Below, one piece after another: positions 37,250-46,397 of a stretch of DNA of 64,000 bases (positions are counted from its first letter, which is position 1; each line of letters begins with the position of its first letter). Below the pieces are notes generated by a model that made no database searches, was not told the DNA's origin, and worked only from the letters and a program-made list of their open reading frames with translations. Source of the DNA: Eubacteriales bacterium (GTDB lineage Bacteria; Bacillota; Clostridia; Lachnospirales; Lachnospiraceae); the NCBI GenBank assembly GCA_030536995.1, contig JAUNOY010000001.1:251275-315274 (forward strand), written 5' to 3'. Made by a program: the position numbers and the translations under genes.

Positions 37250-37905
37250 TATTTATCGCTCCCTTCCTTAGTTCCTTTTGTTGGAAGTACTTCACCGTTG
37301 TAGACCCAAGCTTTTACGCCAACTTTGCCGTATGTTGTGTCTGCTTCAGCGAATCCGTAATCGATATCTGCACGAAGTGTCTGAAGCGGAATAGTACCTT
37401 CGCTGTAGAACTCTGTACGAGCCATATCAGCACCGCCAAGACGTCCGGAACAAGCAGTTTTAATACCAAGTGCTCCAGCCTTCATTGTTCTCTGCATTGT
37501 AGATTTCATAGCACGACGGAAAGAAATACGGTTCTCAAGCTGAAGAGCAATGTTCTCAGCTACTAACTGTGCATCTCTGTCTGGTCTCTTAACTTCTTTG
37601 ATATCTACGATTAATTTCTTATCTGTGTATTTCTTTAACTCAGCTTTAACTTTTTCGATCTCAGCGCCGCCTTTACCGATTACGATACCAGGTTTAGCTG
37701 TGTAGATAATGATCTTAACTCTGTCAGATGCTCTCTCGATCTCGATTTTGGAAACACCTGCGCTGTATAATTTCTTTTTAAGGAAGGTTCTGATGTTGTA
37801 GTCTTCTACTAAGCAGTCAGCGAAGTCTGCCTCAGCGAACCATCTTGAATCCCAATCCTTGATAACACCGACTCTAAGGCCATGTGGGTTAACTTTCTGT
37901 CCCAT
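37249..37905 (-). CDS. rpsC: 30S ribosomal protein S3
   Basis: A 218-aa protein with a KH domain ('[20 protein letters not shown]', residues ~75-95) and a C-terminal S3 domain. Confidence 0.97.
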   Translation of the reverse strand: MGQKVNPHGLRVGVIKDWDSRWFAEADFADCLVEDYNIRTFLKKKLYSAGVSKIEIERASDRVKIIIYTAKPGIVIGKGGAEIEKVKAELKKYTDKKLIVDIKEVKRPDRDAQLVAENIALQLENRISFRRAMKSTMQRTMKAGALGIKTACSGRLGGADMARTEFYSEGTIPLQTLRADIDYGFAEADTTYGKVGVKAWVYNGEVLPTKGTKEGSDK

Positions 37906-37916
37906 GCTTTTCCTCC

Positions 37917-38306
37917 TTATCTTTCATCCAGCACGATGGTGATATGGCTTGTTCTCTTTTCGATTCTGTAAGCTCTACCCTGTGCTCTTGGCTGAATTCT
38001 CTTCATTGTAGGTCCTTTATCTGCGTAGCATGCTGCAATGTAGAGGTTGTCTGCGTTCATACCATTGTTATTCTCAGCGTTTGCGATAGCTGACTCAAGT
38101 AATTTCTTGATTACGCTGGAAGCGTATCTTGGGTTGTATGTCAGGATACCAAGTGCTGTCTGCGCATCTTTTCCACGGATTGCATCTAATACGTAGCAGG
38201 CTTTCTGAACAGAAATTCTCGCATAAGATAATTTTGCAGACGGTCTTGTCTCTCTATTATTCTCATTTCTGGCTCTTTTGATCTGGCTTCTATGTCCTTT
38301 TGCCAT
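37917..38306 (-). CDS. rplV: 50S ribosomal protein L22
   Basis: A 129-aa protein lining the exit tunnel. '[20 protein letters not shown]' and the C-terminal '[20 protein letters not shown]' are canonical. A 91-nt gap with a small CCCC/GGGG hairpin separates it from rpsS. Confidence 0.97.
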   Translation of the reverse strand: MAKGHRSQIKRARNENNRETRPSAKLSYARISVQKACYVLDAIRGKDAQTALGILTYNPRYASSVIKKLLESAIANAENNNGMNADNLYIAACYADKGPTMKRIQPRAQGRAYRIEKRTSHITIVLDER

Positions 38307-38397
38307 TTTAAAGTGCCTCCTTTCCTCTTGCTCAATCTAAGGGTTAACCCGCCTTGCTGCCCCTCTGGGGACAACAGGCAGTATATATAATCAATGA

Positions 38398-38679
38398 TTA
38401 GCGAACTCCGGATTTCTTTTCGTCTTTTCCGTGTCCTCTGTAAGTTCTGGTTGCTACAAACTCACCGAGTTTATGTCCAACCATATCTTCTGTAACGTAT
38501 ACCGGCACGTGTTTTCTTCCATCGTGAACTGCGATTGTGTGTCCTACGAAAGATGGGAAGATTGTAGAACGGCGTGACCAAGTTTTGATAACGGATTTCT
38601 CGTTTGCAGCGTTTAATGCGTCAACTTTTTTAAGTAAGTGAGCGTCTGCAAAAGGTCCTTTTTTCAGTGAACGAGACAT
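38398..38679 (-). CDS. rpsS: 30S ribosomal protein S19
   Basis: A 93-aa head protein ([20 protein letters not shown]) with '[20 protein letters not shown]'. Confidence 0.97.
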   Translation of the reverse strand: MSRSLKKGPFADAHLLKKVDALNAANEKSVIKTWSRRSTIFPSFVGHTIAVHDGRKHVPVYVTEDMVGHKLGEFVATRTYRGHGKDEKKSGVR

Positions 38680-38694
38680 GCTTTCTCCTCCTTA

Positions 38695-39540
38695 TTATTT
38701 AGATAAAGCTTTTCCATCGCGTCTTCTTACGATGAGCTTGTTGGACTGTTTATTTTTCTTTCTTGTCTTCAGACCAAGAGCAGGTTTGCCCCATGGTGTG
38801 CATGGGCCAGGACGACCAATACCGGTCTTTCCTTCACCACCACCGTGTGGATGGTCATTCGGGTTCATTACGGAACCACGAACAGTAGGTCTGATACCCA
38901 TGTGACGTTTACGTCCAGCTTTACCAATATTGATCAGGCTGTGATCGCCGTTTCCGACTTCACCAACTGTAGCACGGCAAACAATCGGAACCATTCTCAT
39001 TTCACCAGATGGCAGACGCAGTGTAGCGTATTTGCCTTCTTTAGCCATTAACTGAGCGCCGTTACCAGCGGAACGAACCATCTGTCCGCCCTTTCCTGGG
39101 TGAAGCTCGATGTTATGAATCATTGTACCAACCGGGATAAGCTCTAATGGTAAGCAGTTACCAACACGAACTTCTGCTTCCGGTCCGTTCATTACCTTCT
39201 GGCCTACTTTTAAGCCTTCCGGAGCAAGGATATATGCTTTCTCGCCATCTGCGTAGCAGATTAAAGCGATGTTAGCTGTTCTGTTTGGATCGTATTCAAT
39301 AGTCTTAACTGTTGCAGGGATACCATCTTTTCTTCTCTTGAAGTCGATGATTCTGTATTTTCTTCTGCTTCCGCCTCCGCGGTGTCTTACAGTGATTTTA
39401 CCCTGGTTGTTACGACCAGCATTTTTATTTAAAGACACTACTAAGGATTTCTCTGGTGTAGATGTTGTAATCTCTGAGAAATCAGAACCAGTCATATGTC
39501 TTCTTGACGGTGTATATGGGGTATAGGTTTTAATTCCCAT
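38695..39540 (-). CDS. rplB: 50S ribosomal protein L2
   Basis: A 281-aa peptidyl-transferase-proximal protein ([20 protein letters not shown]). The conserved '[20 protein letters not shown]' loop is intact. Confidence 0.97.
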   Translation of the reverse strand: MGIKTYTPYTPSRRHMTGSDFSEITTSTPEKSLVVSLNKNAGRNNQGKITVRHRGGGSRRKYRIIDFKRRKDGIPATVKTIEYDPNRTANIALICYADGEKAYILAPEGLKVGQKVMNGPEAEVRVGNCLPLELIPVGTMIHNIELHPGKGGQMVRSAGNGAQLMAKEGKYATLRLPSGEMRMVPIVCRATVGEVGNGDHSLINIGKAGRKRHMGIRPTVRGSVMNPNDHPHGGGEGKTGIGRPGPCTPWGKPALGLKTRKKNKQSNKLIVRRRDGKALSK

Positions 39541-39601
39541 TGTTGTTCTCCTTTCGAATTTGTTATCGTGCTTTCGTGCACATAGGCGCTATCTGTAAGA
39601 A

Positions 39602-39901
39602 TTAAAGACCTTCGAAGATTTCGATATCTTTGCTGTCCTCTGTAAGAGCTACGATAGCTTTTTTGGATTTAGCAGTTTTACCAACTACCATTCCACGGCG
39701 TTTTTTCTTACCATCTAAGTTCATGGTGTTAACGCTTTTTACTTTTGTTCCTTCGAACATTTTTTCCACAGCTTCTTTGATCTGTGTTTTATTTGCTTCC
39801 GGATGTACTAAGAAAGTGTATTTCTTCTCACCCATAGCATTCATAGATTTTTCTGTAATCACTGGTTTTTTGATTACGTCATAGTATTTAATGTCAGCCA
39901 T
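39602..39901 (-). CDS. rplW: 50S ribosomal protein L23
   Basis: A 99-aa exit-site protein that docks trigger factor and SRP ('[20 protein letters not shown]'). Its ATG overlaps the rplD stop. Confidence 0.96.
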   Translation of the reverse strand: MADIKYYDVIKKPVITEKSMNAMGEKKYTFLVHPEANKTQIKEAVEKMFEGTKVKSVNTMNLDGKKKRRGMVVGKTAKSKKAIVALTEDSKDIEIFEGL

Positions 39902-40521
39902 TATGCGTATACCTCCTCGATGGATGCAACAGCATCTTTGGTTACAACTACGGTGTTATGTTTCATAACATCGTATACGTTGATTGTGTTGACAGTTGCA
40001 GTTTCAACATCTGCGATGTTTCTTGTAGAAAGGATGATGTTTTTGTCATCTGCTGCAGTTACAACAAGAGCTTTTTCAGCTTTCAGGTTTGTAAGAACCT
40101 TCTGCATTTCTTTTGTTTTAACCTCTGCAAGTGTAAGAGCATCAACTACTACTAATTTATTGTCCTGAACTTTAGAAGTAAGAGCAGATTTCAGAGCGGC
40201 TCTTCTTTCTTTCTTGTTCATTTTTACTTCATAATCTCTTGGTACTGGAGCGAATACAACACCGCCGCCAGTCCACTGTGGTGCACGGATGGAACCCTGT
40301 CTAGCATGACCTGTTCCTTTCTGTCTCCACGGTTTTCTTCCGCCGCCGCTTACTTCAGAGCGAGTTTTCGCTTTCTGTGTACCCTGGCGTTTATTTGCGA
40401 GCTGACGAACAACAGCAAGGTGAACAAGATGCTCGTTGATTTCCACACCGAACACTGCATCGTTCAGTTCCATTGTTCCAACTTCATTGCCTTCCATATT
40501 ATAAACAGTTACGTTTGCCAT
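39901..40521 (-). CDS. rplD: 50S ribosomal protein L4
   Basis: A 206-aa protein with the tunnel loop '[20 protein letters not shown]'. In E. coli L4 autoregulates the S10 operon; the leader before rpsJ here could be its target, but that is not shown. Confidence 0.96.
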   Translation of the reverse strand: MANVTVYNMEGNEVGTMELNDAVFGVEINEHLVHLAVVRQLANKRQGTQKAKTRSEVSGGGRKPWRQKGTGHARQGSIRAPQWTGGGVVFAPVPRDYEVKMNKKERRAALKSALTSKVQDNKLVVVDALTLAEVKTKEMQKVLTNLKAEKALVVTAADDKNIILSTRNIADVETATVNTINVYDVMKHNTVVVTKDAVASIEEVYA

Positions 40522-40542
40522 TTGTGTGCTCCTCCTTTCCTA

Positions 40543-41175
40543 TTATAAGGACTTTACTGTCTCTTTGATAGTAACCAAAGATTTCTTAGGTCCTGGAACA
40601 GCACCTTTAACTAACAGTAAGTTGTTTTCTGTATCTACGCGTACGATTTCAAGGTTCTGTACAGTAACCTGAACATTACCCATATGTCCTGGCATCTTTT
40701 TGCCCTTAGCAACCTTGCTTGGGTCAGATGCAGCACCGTTGGAACCTGCATGACGATGGTATTTGGAACCGTGAGTCATTGGTCCTCTGGACTGTCCGTG
40801 TCTCTTGATCGCACCCTGGAAACCTTTACCTTTGGAGATTGCTGTCACGTCAATGTGATCGCCATCTGCAAAGATGTCAGCTTTAATTTCCTGTCCTACT
40901 TCATATTCAGCAGCGTTTTCGAATCTGAATTCTTTTAAGAATCTCTTCACATCAACGCCAGCTTTTTCAAAGTGGCCTTTTTCCGGTTTGTTAACCAGCT
41001 TTTCTCTGATCTCGCCGTAACCTACCTGAACAGATGCATATCCATCGTTCTCTTCAGTTTTAACCTGTGTTACTACACAAGGACCAGCCTGTAAAACTGT
41101 TACCGGAATTAACATGCCATCCTCATTGAAGATCTGAGTCATTCCGACTTTTGTAGCTAAAATAGCTTTCTTCAT
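40543..41175 (-). CDS. rplC: 50S ribosomal protein L3
   Basis: A 210-aa protein ([20 protein letters not shown]) with '[20 protein letters not shown]' around the loop reaching the peptidyl transferase centre. Confidence 0.97.
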   Translation of the reverse strand: MKKAILATKVGMTQIFNEDGMLIPVTVLQAGPCVVTQVKTEENDGYASVQVGYGEIREKLVNKPEKGHFEKAGVDVKRFLKEFRFENAAEYEVGQEIKADIFADGDHIDVTAISKGKGFQGAIKRHGQSRGPMTHGSKYHRHAGSNGAASDPSKVAKGKKMPGHMGNVQVTVQNLEIVRVDTENNLLLVKGAVPGPKKSLVTIKETVKSL

Positions 41176-41270
41176 TTTTTCTTCCTCCTTATAGCGGATT
41201 ACCGATTACCGGCAATCATATAGTAAATAGCATAAATGCTTAAAAGCATTAACAAATTTGGGGGTGTTGC

Positions 41271-41588
41271 TTATTTTGTTTTCATCTTGATATCGATGTG
41301 AACACCAGCCGGCATTTCCAGTCTTGACAGAGCGTCAACTGTTTTCTGTGTTGGTGTTAAGATATCGATGAGTCTCTTATGAGTTCTCTGCTCGAACTGC
41401 TCTCTGGAATCTTTATATTTATGAACGGCTCTTAAGATTGTTACAACTTCCTTCTTAGTTGGAAGCGGAACCGGTCCACTCACCATTGCTCCATTTTTCT
41501 TTACAGTGTCGATGATTTTTGCTGCAGATGCATCTACTAACTGATGATCATATGCTTTTAATGTGATTCTCATTACCTGATTTGCCAT
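41271..41588 (-). CDS. rpsJ: 30S ribosomal protein S10
   Basis: A 105-aa protein ([20 protein letters not shown]), first gene of the S10-spc unit. AGGAGGAG precedes the ATG. It is transcribed from the promoter at 41817-41845 through a ~220-nt structured leader. Confidence 0.97.
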   Translation of the reverse strand: MANQVMRITLKAYDHQLVDASAAKIIDTVKKNGAMVSGPVPLPTKKEVVTILRAVHKYKDSREQFEQRTHKRLIDILTPTQKTVDALSRLEMPAGVHIDIKMKTK

Positions 41589-41811
41589 AAAAAAAGTCTC
41601 CTCCTATTCGTACTCTTTATGCAGTACGACAAGCGGCGACTGTACACATCTCCGTGTGTGTCCTAAGACATCTTCCCACACGCCCATCCCTGGATGGTCT
41701 TTCTGAATTTGTACAGTGACTTGTCGTCAGTTTCCTAACTTGACATTCGCTCCACGGAAAACCCGCTCTCTGGCGGCAACCTCGCGCTTCATTGCTATCA
41801 TGTCACAGCAA
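41589..41811 (-). ncRNA. Structured 5' leader of the S10 operon
   Basis: About 220 nt between the promoter and rpsJ with strong pairing. One domain is closed by TGACAT/ATGTCA (41800-41805 with 41741-41746). A second is closed by ACGACAAG/CTTGTCGT (41720-41727 with 41626-41633) extended by ACTGTAC/GTACAGT (41711-41717 with 41639-41645), and contains a CCATC/GATGG hairpin. A competing hairpin CGTACT/AGTACG (41609-41614 with 41623-41628) sits beside the SD and uses the same bases as the closing helix. This switch-like layout suggests ribosomal protein feedback. The ligand is unknown. Confidence 0.68.
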
Positions 41812-41816
41812 ATATG

Positions 41817-41845
41817 AGTATAAACGAAGTCTTTTTAAATTGCAA
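41817..41845 (-). promoter_or_regulatory. Promoter of the S10-spc ribosomal operon
   Basis: Minus-strand TTGCAA, 17-nt spacer, TATACT. It appears to drive rpsJ through infA. Confidence 0.85.
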
Positions 41846-41912
41846 GTGTTTTTTTAATATTTTTTTGTTTTTTTACAAAAACAATTTTTACAAGTATAAA
41901 AAACCTGTTTTT

Positions 41913-41943
41913 CCAAAAAGAGCTGTTCCATACGGAACAGCTC
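41913..41943 (-). terminator. Terminator after the 359-aa membrane protein gene
   Basis: Perfect 10-bp stem GAGCTGTTCC / GGAACAGCTC with a 4-nt loop, followed by TTTTTGG on the minus strand. Confidence 0.93.
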
Positions 41944-41955
41944 TCTGATTATAAT

Positions 41956-43035
41956 TTACTTTTCTTCTTCAGGCTCATTACCCGCAATAATATCAGAATA
42001 ATCAAACAGAGTTACCTTTGTAACCTCATCTCTGACAATCTCAGGCGCATCGCCCTGACGTTTCGCAGCTTCAGCAAGCTGCGCAGCAGAAAACACAGGC
42101 ACTGCAAGTTTACGAATCTCTGCAGGTTCTTCCGGTTCTGGAAGCTTTTCTGCTTTTTCTGTTTTTTTATCCAGCGCTTTCTTTACTTCGTCAACAACAA
42201 AAATTGTATCCTGTGTTACAGGTTCCTCTTTCTTAACAGGTTCCTGCTCCGGAAGCTCCTCTGCAGTAGCTGCCGCAATTTCCTTTCTTAAAAGCTCATG
42301 TGCTTCGGATGTAGCTGCCTGTACAGCAACTGGCTGCTGCTCTTCCTCTTCCGGCTCTAAATCGTCCTCATAAATTTCATCTACAAAGCCGCCTGTGCGA
42401 ATCTTCTTTTTATTTTTCTTACGCTGCTTGTCTTCTTTTTTTATCTGACGTTCTTCTTCCTTATAAAGACGGGCTTTTGCTTTCTCTTCACGCTTAAGCT
42501 CTTTTTTGCTCTTCACATATCCCGGTTCCGGATCGTCGTCTTCATAATCGTAATCATCCTGCGGACTCTTCTTTGTAAGTTCTGCGATTACGTATAATAT
42601 AATCAGAAACAGAACTGCAAGTCCAAGAACAATCAGCCCTTCAATACTCTCTGTCGCTACCAGAAGATAGCCCAGGAAAGGTACTGTCAGAACAATCTTA
42701 GGAACGTACTCCTTAATCATTGCAGATACCGTCTCTGCGCCTGATACAGTAGGATCAACTACTGTAAGAGTATTTTTCTCCAAATCAATTGCTGTGATTT
42801 TATATTTATATGCAGATGAATCCTCCTGTACAAGAAGAGAATCTCCTACTGATATTTCTTCTGCCTTAACAGGAATCGCATAAGTTACAGATCCCATCGA
42901 CAGGTTACTCTCTTTACTGGAATCATCCATAATCTGAGTTTTAACACCAAAGAATGGCGGAAGTGCCAGCGCCAATACACAGATTATGGTACATATCACC
43001 ACAAAATGCACGATAAATTTCAAAAATTTCGACAT
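41956..43035 (-). CDS. Membrane protein with a SipW-like N-terminal half and a charged tail
   Basis: A 359-aa protein: N-terminal transmembrane segment (~7-28), a ~90-residue extracellular beta-rich part ('MGSVTYAIPVKAEEISVGDS', 'KITAIDLEKNTLTVVDP'), one or two more hydrophobic segments (~112-155), then ~200 cytoplasmic residues rich in Lys and Glu. The extracellular part resembles archaeal/SipW-type signal peptidases in layout, but the Ser-Met-x-Pro catalytic motif is not recognisable, so enzymatic activity is doubtful. Monocistronic, with a strong terminator. No known gene name. Confidence 0.75.
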   Translation of the reverse strand: MSKFLKFIVHFVVICTIICVLALALPPFFGVKTQIMDDSSKESNLSMGSVTYAIPVKAEEISVGDSLLVQEDSSAYKYKITAIDLEKNTLTVVDPTVSGAETVSAMIKEYVPKIVLTVPFLGYLLVATESIEGLIVLGLAVLFLIILYVIAELTKKSPQDDYDYEDDDPEPGYVKSKKELKREEKAKARLYKEEERQIKKEDKQRKKNKKKIRTGGFVDEIYEDDLEPEEEEQQPVAVQAATSEAHELLRKEIAAATAEELPEQEPVKKEEPVTQDTIFVVDEVKKALDKKTEKAEKLPEPEEPAEIRKLAVPVFSAAQLAEAAKRQGDAPEIVRDEVTKVTLFDYSDIIAGNEPEEEK

Positions 43036-43193
43036 TATAAACGCTCCTTATTCTAGTTTAGTAAATCTACTCCTCGCGCTACCTCAAAAGCTTCGCTTTT
43101 TCGGTGTTCGTTGCACTCACATGCCTTCTCCCTTAGATATTTACGCCTGCAAGCAGTCGAAATATCTGCGGTTCAAAGTCGCGCTCGTCGCTT
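43036..43193. repeat. Intergenic stretch with imperfect palindrome
   Basis: A GC-richer intergenic block between divergent genes. It contains AGATATTT...AAATATCT arms with a nested CTGC/GCAG hairpin (about 43134-43171) and several CG-rich short repeats (gcgctacctc, tcgcgctcgtcgc). No gene is visible. It looks like a dispersed intergenic element, but no second copy is seen in this window. Confidence 0.35.
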
Positions 43194-43209
43194 ATGCGTT
43201 CATTATACC

Positions 43210-43238
43210 TTGTTTTTTTCTTTCGGTCAACTTATAAT
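43210..43238 (+). promoter_or_regulatory. Promoter of the PAP2 phosphatase gene
   Basis: TTGTTT, 17-nt spacer, TATAAT, about 34 nt before the start codon. Confidence 0.7.
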
Positions 43239-43271
43239 ATGGTTATTATATTATATGAAAGGATGCGTTTT

Positions 43272-44153
43272 ATGAATTTTCTGGAATTTCTGGCACAGTA
43301 TCGTACAGAATGGGCAGATATTTTCTTTCAGATAATCACTTATCTGGCTCAGGAAGCATTTGTCATTGTCGTGATATGCTGGCTATACTGGTGTTCAAAC
43401 AAAAAACTTGCCTACACCCTAGGGTTCTCTTATTTCACATCCGGTCTTCTTGTACAGGGGTTGAAAATCACATTCCGTGTTCCCCGTCCATGGATTTTAA
43501 ATCCGGATTTCCATCCCGTAGAATCCGCCGTTTCCGGTGCCACCGGTTACTCTTTTCCCAGCGGTCATACACAAAGCTGCACTTCCTTATTCGGAACCCT
43601 TTGTTTTTATACAAAAAAGAATTTCATAAGAATTCTATGCGGACTTATGATTTTCCTCATCGGTTTCTCCCGAATGTATCTGGGATGCCATACGCCCCAG
43701 GATGTTCTTGTATCCTTCGGCGTCTCTATTTTATGTACTTATCTGAGTTATTACCTATTATATAAGAAAGAACTCCTCAACGGAAAAGAAAAAATCACCT
43801 CCGTATGCATGGCACTTGTATGCCTTTTCCTTGTACTTTACACCCTCATCCTTTACAAGGGCGGGACTATCGAACTAAAATATGCTTCAGACTGTGTAAA
43901 AGCCGCGGGAGCCGGAATGGCATTTTCCATAGGCTATTATATAGAAAAAACACATTTGAATTTCAAGGCACCTGAAACCACAAAAGGAAAAGTCATCCGC
44001 TTTATCGTCGGGCTTTCTGTAACACTTGCCCTTCAGACAGGATTGAAGCCCCTCATCGGCACCTCACTTCCTGCATCATTTATGCGTTACTTCCTTGTTG
44101 TAGCATGGGCGGTCATTCTGTATCCACTGCTCTTTACACGAAAAAAATCATAG
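43272..44153 (+). CDS. PAP2 superfamily membrane phosphatase
   Basis: A 293-aa polytopic protein with all three PAP2 signatures: 'KITFRVPRP' (KxxxxxxRP), 'PSGH' in 'YSFPSGHTQS', and 'SRMYLGCHTPQD' (SRxxxxxHxxxD). About six membrane segments plus a C-terminal extension of ~100 residues with further segments. It may dephosphorylate undecaprenyl pyrophosphate or phosphatidic acid outside the membrane. The start at 43272 has AAAGGA 8 nt upstream; upstream in-frame ATGs lie in the promoter. Confidence 0.9.
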   Translation: MNFLEFLAQYRTEWADIFFQIITYLAQEAFVIVVICWLYWCSNKKLAYTLGFSYFTSGLLVQGLKITFRVPRPWILNPDFHPVESAVSGATGYSFPSGHTQSCTSLFGTLCFYTKKNFIRILCGLMIFLIGFSRMYLGCHTPQDVLVSFGVSILCTYLSYYLLYKKELLNGKEKITSVCMALVCLFLVLYTLILYKGGTIELKYASDCVKAAGAGMAFSIGYYIEKTHLNFKAPETTKGKVIRFIVGLSVTLALQTGLKPLIGTSLPASFMRYFLVVAWAVILYPLLFTRKKS

Positions 44154-44160
44154 CAGCAGA

Positions 44161-44198
44161 CAAAAAACAGCCGGAAAGAGGTCTTCCTTTCCGGCTGT
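44161..44198. terminator. Bidirectional terminator, PAP2 and HPr-like genes
   Basis: Perfect 12-bp stem ACAGCCGGAAAG / CTTTCCGGCTGT, with TTTTTTG on the minus-strand side. It serves the convergent gene pair. Confidence 0.9.
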
Positions 44199-44233
44199 TG
44201 TATTCTCTGTTTATATGTCACACTGTTAAATCA

Positions 44234-44488
44234 TTATTGATTACTTAAATAATTCTCAATGCTGTTCATAGCAGCTTCTTCATCTTCACCATTTGCAGAA
44301 AGAGTGATTTCTTCTCCTGCATCCAGTCCAAGTGTCATCATTCCCATGATACTTTTTGCATTGACTTTCTTTTTTCCAATCTCGACATAAATCTCACTGT
44401 CAAACTGGCTTGCCACCTGTACCAACTGCGCTACAGGACGCGCCTCCAGTCCGGTTGCTAAATTAATGGTGATTGGTTTTTTAATCAT
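44234..44488 (-). CDS. Crh-like HPr paralogue (Glu15, Ser46)
   Basis: An 84-aa HPr-fold protein. At the usual phosphohistidine position the motif reads GLEARP, so residue 15 is Glu and EI-dependent phosphorylation is impossible there. Ser46 is kept in 'NAKSIMGMM', the target of HPr kinase. This matches the logic of Bacillus Crh (Gln15, Ser46), a co-regulator with CcpA rather than a sugar transporter component. It overlaps whiA by 4 nt (ATGA), the same linkage seen for crh in Bacillus. Confidence 0.9.
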   Translation of the reverse strand: MIKKPITINLATGLEARPVAQLVQVASQFDSEIYVEIGKKKVNAKSIMGMMTLGLDAGEEITLSANGEDEEAAMNSIENYLSNQ

Positions 44489-45444
44489 AATAATTCTCCT
44501 CCTTGTTTCTCCCGCAATTCTTCTGCCATTACACTCAGTTTTCTTAAACGGTGGTTGACTCCAGATTTACCAACCTGCGGGTTCAACATCATTCCTAATT
44601 CTTTAAGTGTTGCCTCTGGATACTGCAGCCGCAATCCGGCAAGCTGGGCAAGACCTTCATTCAGTTGCTCAAAACCTATATACTTCTGAATAAGCTTAAT
44701 GTCTTCAATCTGCTTTACGGCGGCATTTACTGTCTTATTGATATTCGCAGTTTCACAGTTCACTTTCCGGTTTACTGAATTACGCATTTCTTTCAGAATC
44801 CGGATATTCTCCAAGTTCATCAATGCTACGTTCGCTTCCATAACCGCCAGCATATCGACAATCTGAGCGCCTTCTTTCACATAGACCACATATGATTTCT
44901 TGCGCTGAACAATCTTAGCATCAATATCAAAACTGCGTGTAATTGTCTGTAGTTGCACGGCTCTTCGCTCATCCGGGTATACAATCTCGAAATGATACCC
45001 TTTCTCAGGATCACTGATAGATCCGGACGAAAGAAAAGCACCTCTAATGAAAGCTCGCTTGCAGCAGTTCTGCTGGATCACCAGAAGATTCTCCAGCGCA
45101 AGTGTTCCTCCGGAGTTTTTATCCACGGTAAGCTTCGTCCCCTGAAGAACTTCCTGAATTTGCTCCGGATCTGTAATCTCGAGAACATATACCTTTAGTC
45201 GCTTCATGTGACCGCTTTCGCGAATGTATATCTCTGTCCTTATATTAAATGTTTTTTGCAGTAATGTAAAGCACTTTCTTACAACTACCTCGTTTTCTGT
45301 CTGTACTTTCAGCTTTTTACAACCAAAATCCTCCTCGAGTCTTCCGCAAGCGCACAAAAGTGCGGCAAGCTCTGCCATACAGCAATGCCGTGCAGGACTA
45401 ATCTGTTTGGAAAGTTCTTCTTTCACCATCCCCGAAAAAGACAT
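44485..45444 (-). CDS. whiA: Sporulation/division regulator WhiA
   Basis: A 319-aa protein: a degenerate LAGLIDADG-type N-terminal domain ('CKRAFIRGAFLSSGSISDPE' around residue 130) and a C-terminal helix-turn-helix ('KELGMMLNPQVGKSGVNHRL'). In Firmicutes it affects cell division and growth. It is translationally coupled to the HPr-like gene and 18 nt after rapZ; yvcK, often between them, is absent. Confidence 0.94.
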   Translation of the reverse strand: MSFSGMVKEELSKQISPARHCCMAELAALLCACGRLEEDFGCKKLKVQTENEVVVRKCFTLLQKTFNIRTEIYIRESGHMKRLKVYVLEITDPEQIQEVLQGTKLTVDKNSGGTLALENLLVIQQNCCKRAFIRGAFLSSGSISDPEKGYHFEIVYPDERRAVQLQTITRSFDIDAKIVQRKKSYVVYVKEGAQIVDMLAVMEANVALMNLENIRILKEMRNSVNRKVNCETANINKTVNAAVKQIEDIKLIQKYIGFEQLNEGLAQLAGLRLQYPEATLKELGMMLNPQVGKSGVNHRLRKLSVMAEELREKQGGELL

Positions 45445-45462
45445 TTCCCAACCTCAACTTTC

Positions 45463-46323
45463 TTACTTTTTAATATCTCTGTGTTCCAGGCGGATTCCAT
45501 ACTTATTATTCCCTGAAATTCTGCTGTACAGCTCACGGGCAATCGTCACAGAACGGTGTTTTCCCCCTGTACATCCAACAGCGATTACCAGATTTGTTTT
45601 TCCTTCTTTTATATAATTCGGAATCAGAAATGTCACCATTTCTTCCAGCATTGACGCAAACTTTCTGGCAGCATCACAGTCCATAACATAATTATAAACA
45701 CTGTCATCCAGTCCTGTTTTCGGGCGCAGTTCATCAAGATAGTAAGGATTCGGCAAAAATCTGACATCAAAAACAAGATCTGCATCAGCAGGGATTCCGT
45801 ATTTGAAGCCAAAAGATAAAACCGACACCATAATATTATGGAACTCCTGATTTTTCACAAAAATCTTTTCAAGTTCCTGCTTCAGTTCTCTTGTGAGCAG
45901 ATGGCTTGTATCAATAATATAATCCGCTCTCTCTTTCAGAAAACGCATTTTTTCTCTCTCCAGACGGATTCCATCGTCCACTCGTCCCCCATAGGCAAGG
46001 GGATGGAGCCTTCTTGTCTCCTTATATCTCTTGACCAAAGTTCTGTCATCTGCATCCAGAAAAAGAATCTCAAATTCATATCCTGACTCCTTCATCCTGT
46101 CAAGAACAATCTCCAGCTCATCCAGAGCATCTCCGCTTCTCGCATCAATACCAAGAGCTGCATTCCGTACATCCTCTCCTGTAGAATCATTCATAAGAGA
46201 TACAAATTTCTCAATCAGCGGAATCGGAAGATTATCTACGCAAAAATATCCGACATCTTCCAACATTTTTAACGCTGCCGTTTTTCCAGCGCCTGAAACA
46301 CCCGTTACTATTACAAACCGCAT
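45463..46323 (-). CDS. rapZ: RapZ/YvcJ family nucleotide-binding protein
   Basis: A 286-aa P-loop protein. Walker A 'GVSGAGKT' is at residues 8-15, and the C-terminal domain has 'VAVGCTGGKHRSVTIAREL'-type sequence. E. coli RapZ guides RNase E to a small RNA; Firmicute YvcJ binds nucleotides and affects competence, so the RNA role may not carry over. Part of murB-rapZ-whiA. Confidence 0.93.
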   Translation of the reverse strand: MRFVIVTGVSGAGKTAALKMLEDVGYFCVDNLPIPLIEKFVSLMNDSTGEDVRNAALGIDARSGDALDELEIVLDRMKESGYEFEILFLDADDRTLVKRYKETRRLHPLAYGGRVDDGIRLEREKMRFLKERADYIIDTSHLLTRELKQELEKIFVKNQEFHNIMVSVLSFGFKYGIPADADLVFDVRFLPNPYYLDELRPKTGLDDSVYNYVMDCDAARKFASMLEEMVTFLIPNYIKEGKTNLVIAVGCTGGKHRSVTIARELYSRISGNNKYGIRLEHRDIKK

Positions 46324-46397
46324 CTTTTCTCTCCTGTAAATAATTTTAACAGACTTATACAGAGCATATCAGAAATACGCCTGCTGTCTGTGATAGA

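Noticed and set aside
45445-45462. yvcK between rapZ and whiA
   Set aside because: Often present there in Firmicutes, but the gap is only 18 nt, so the gene is absent from this locus.
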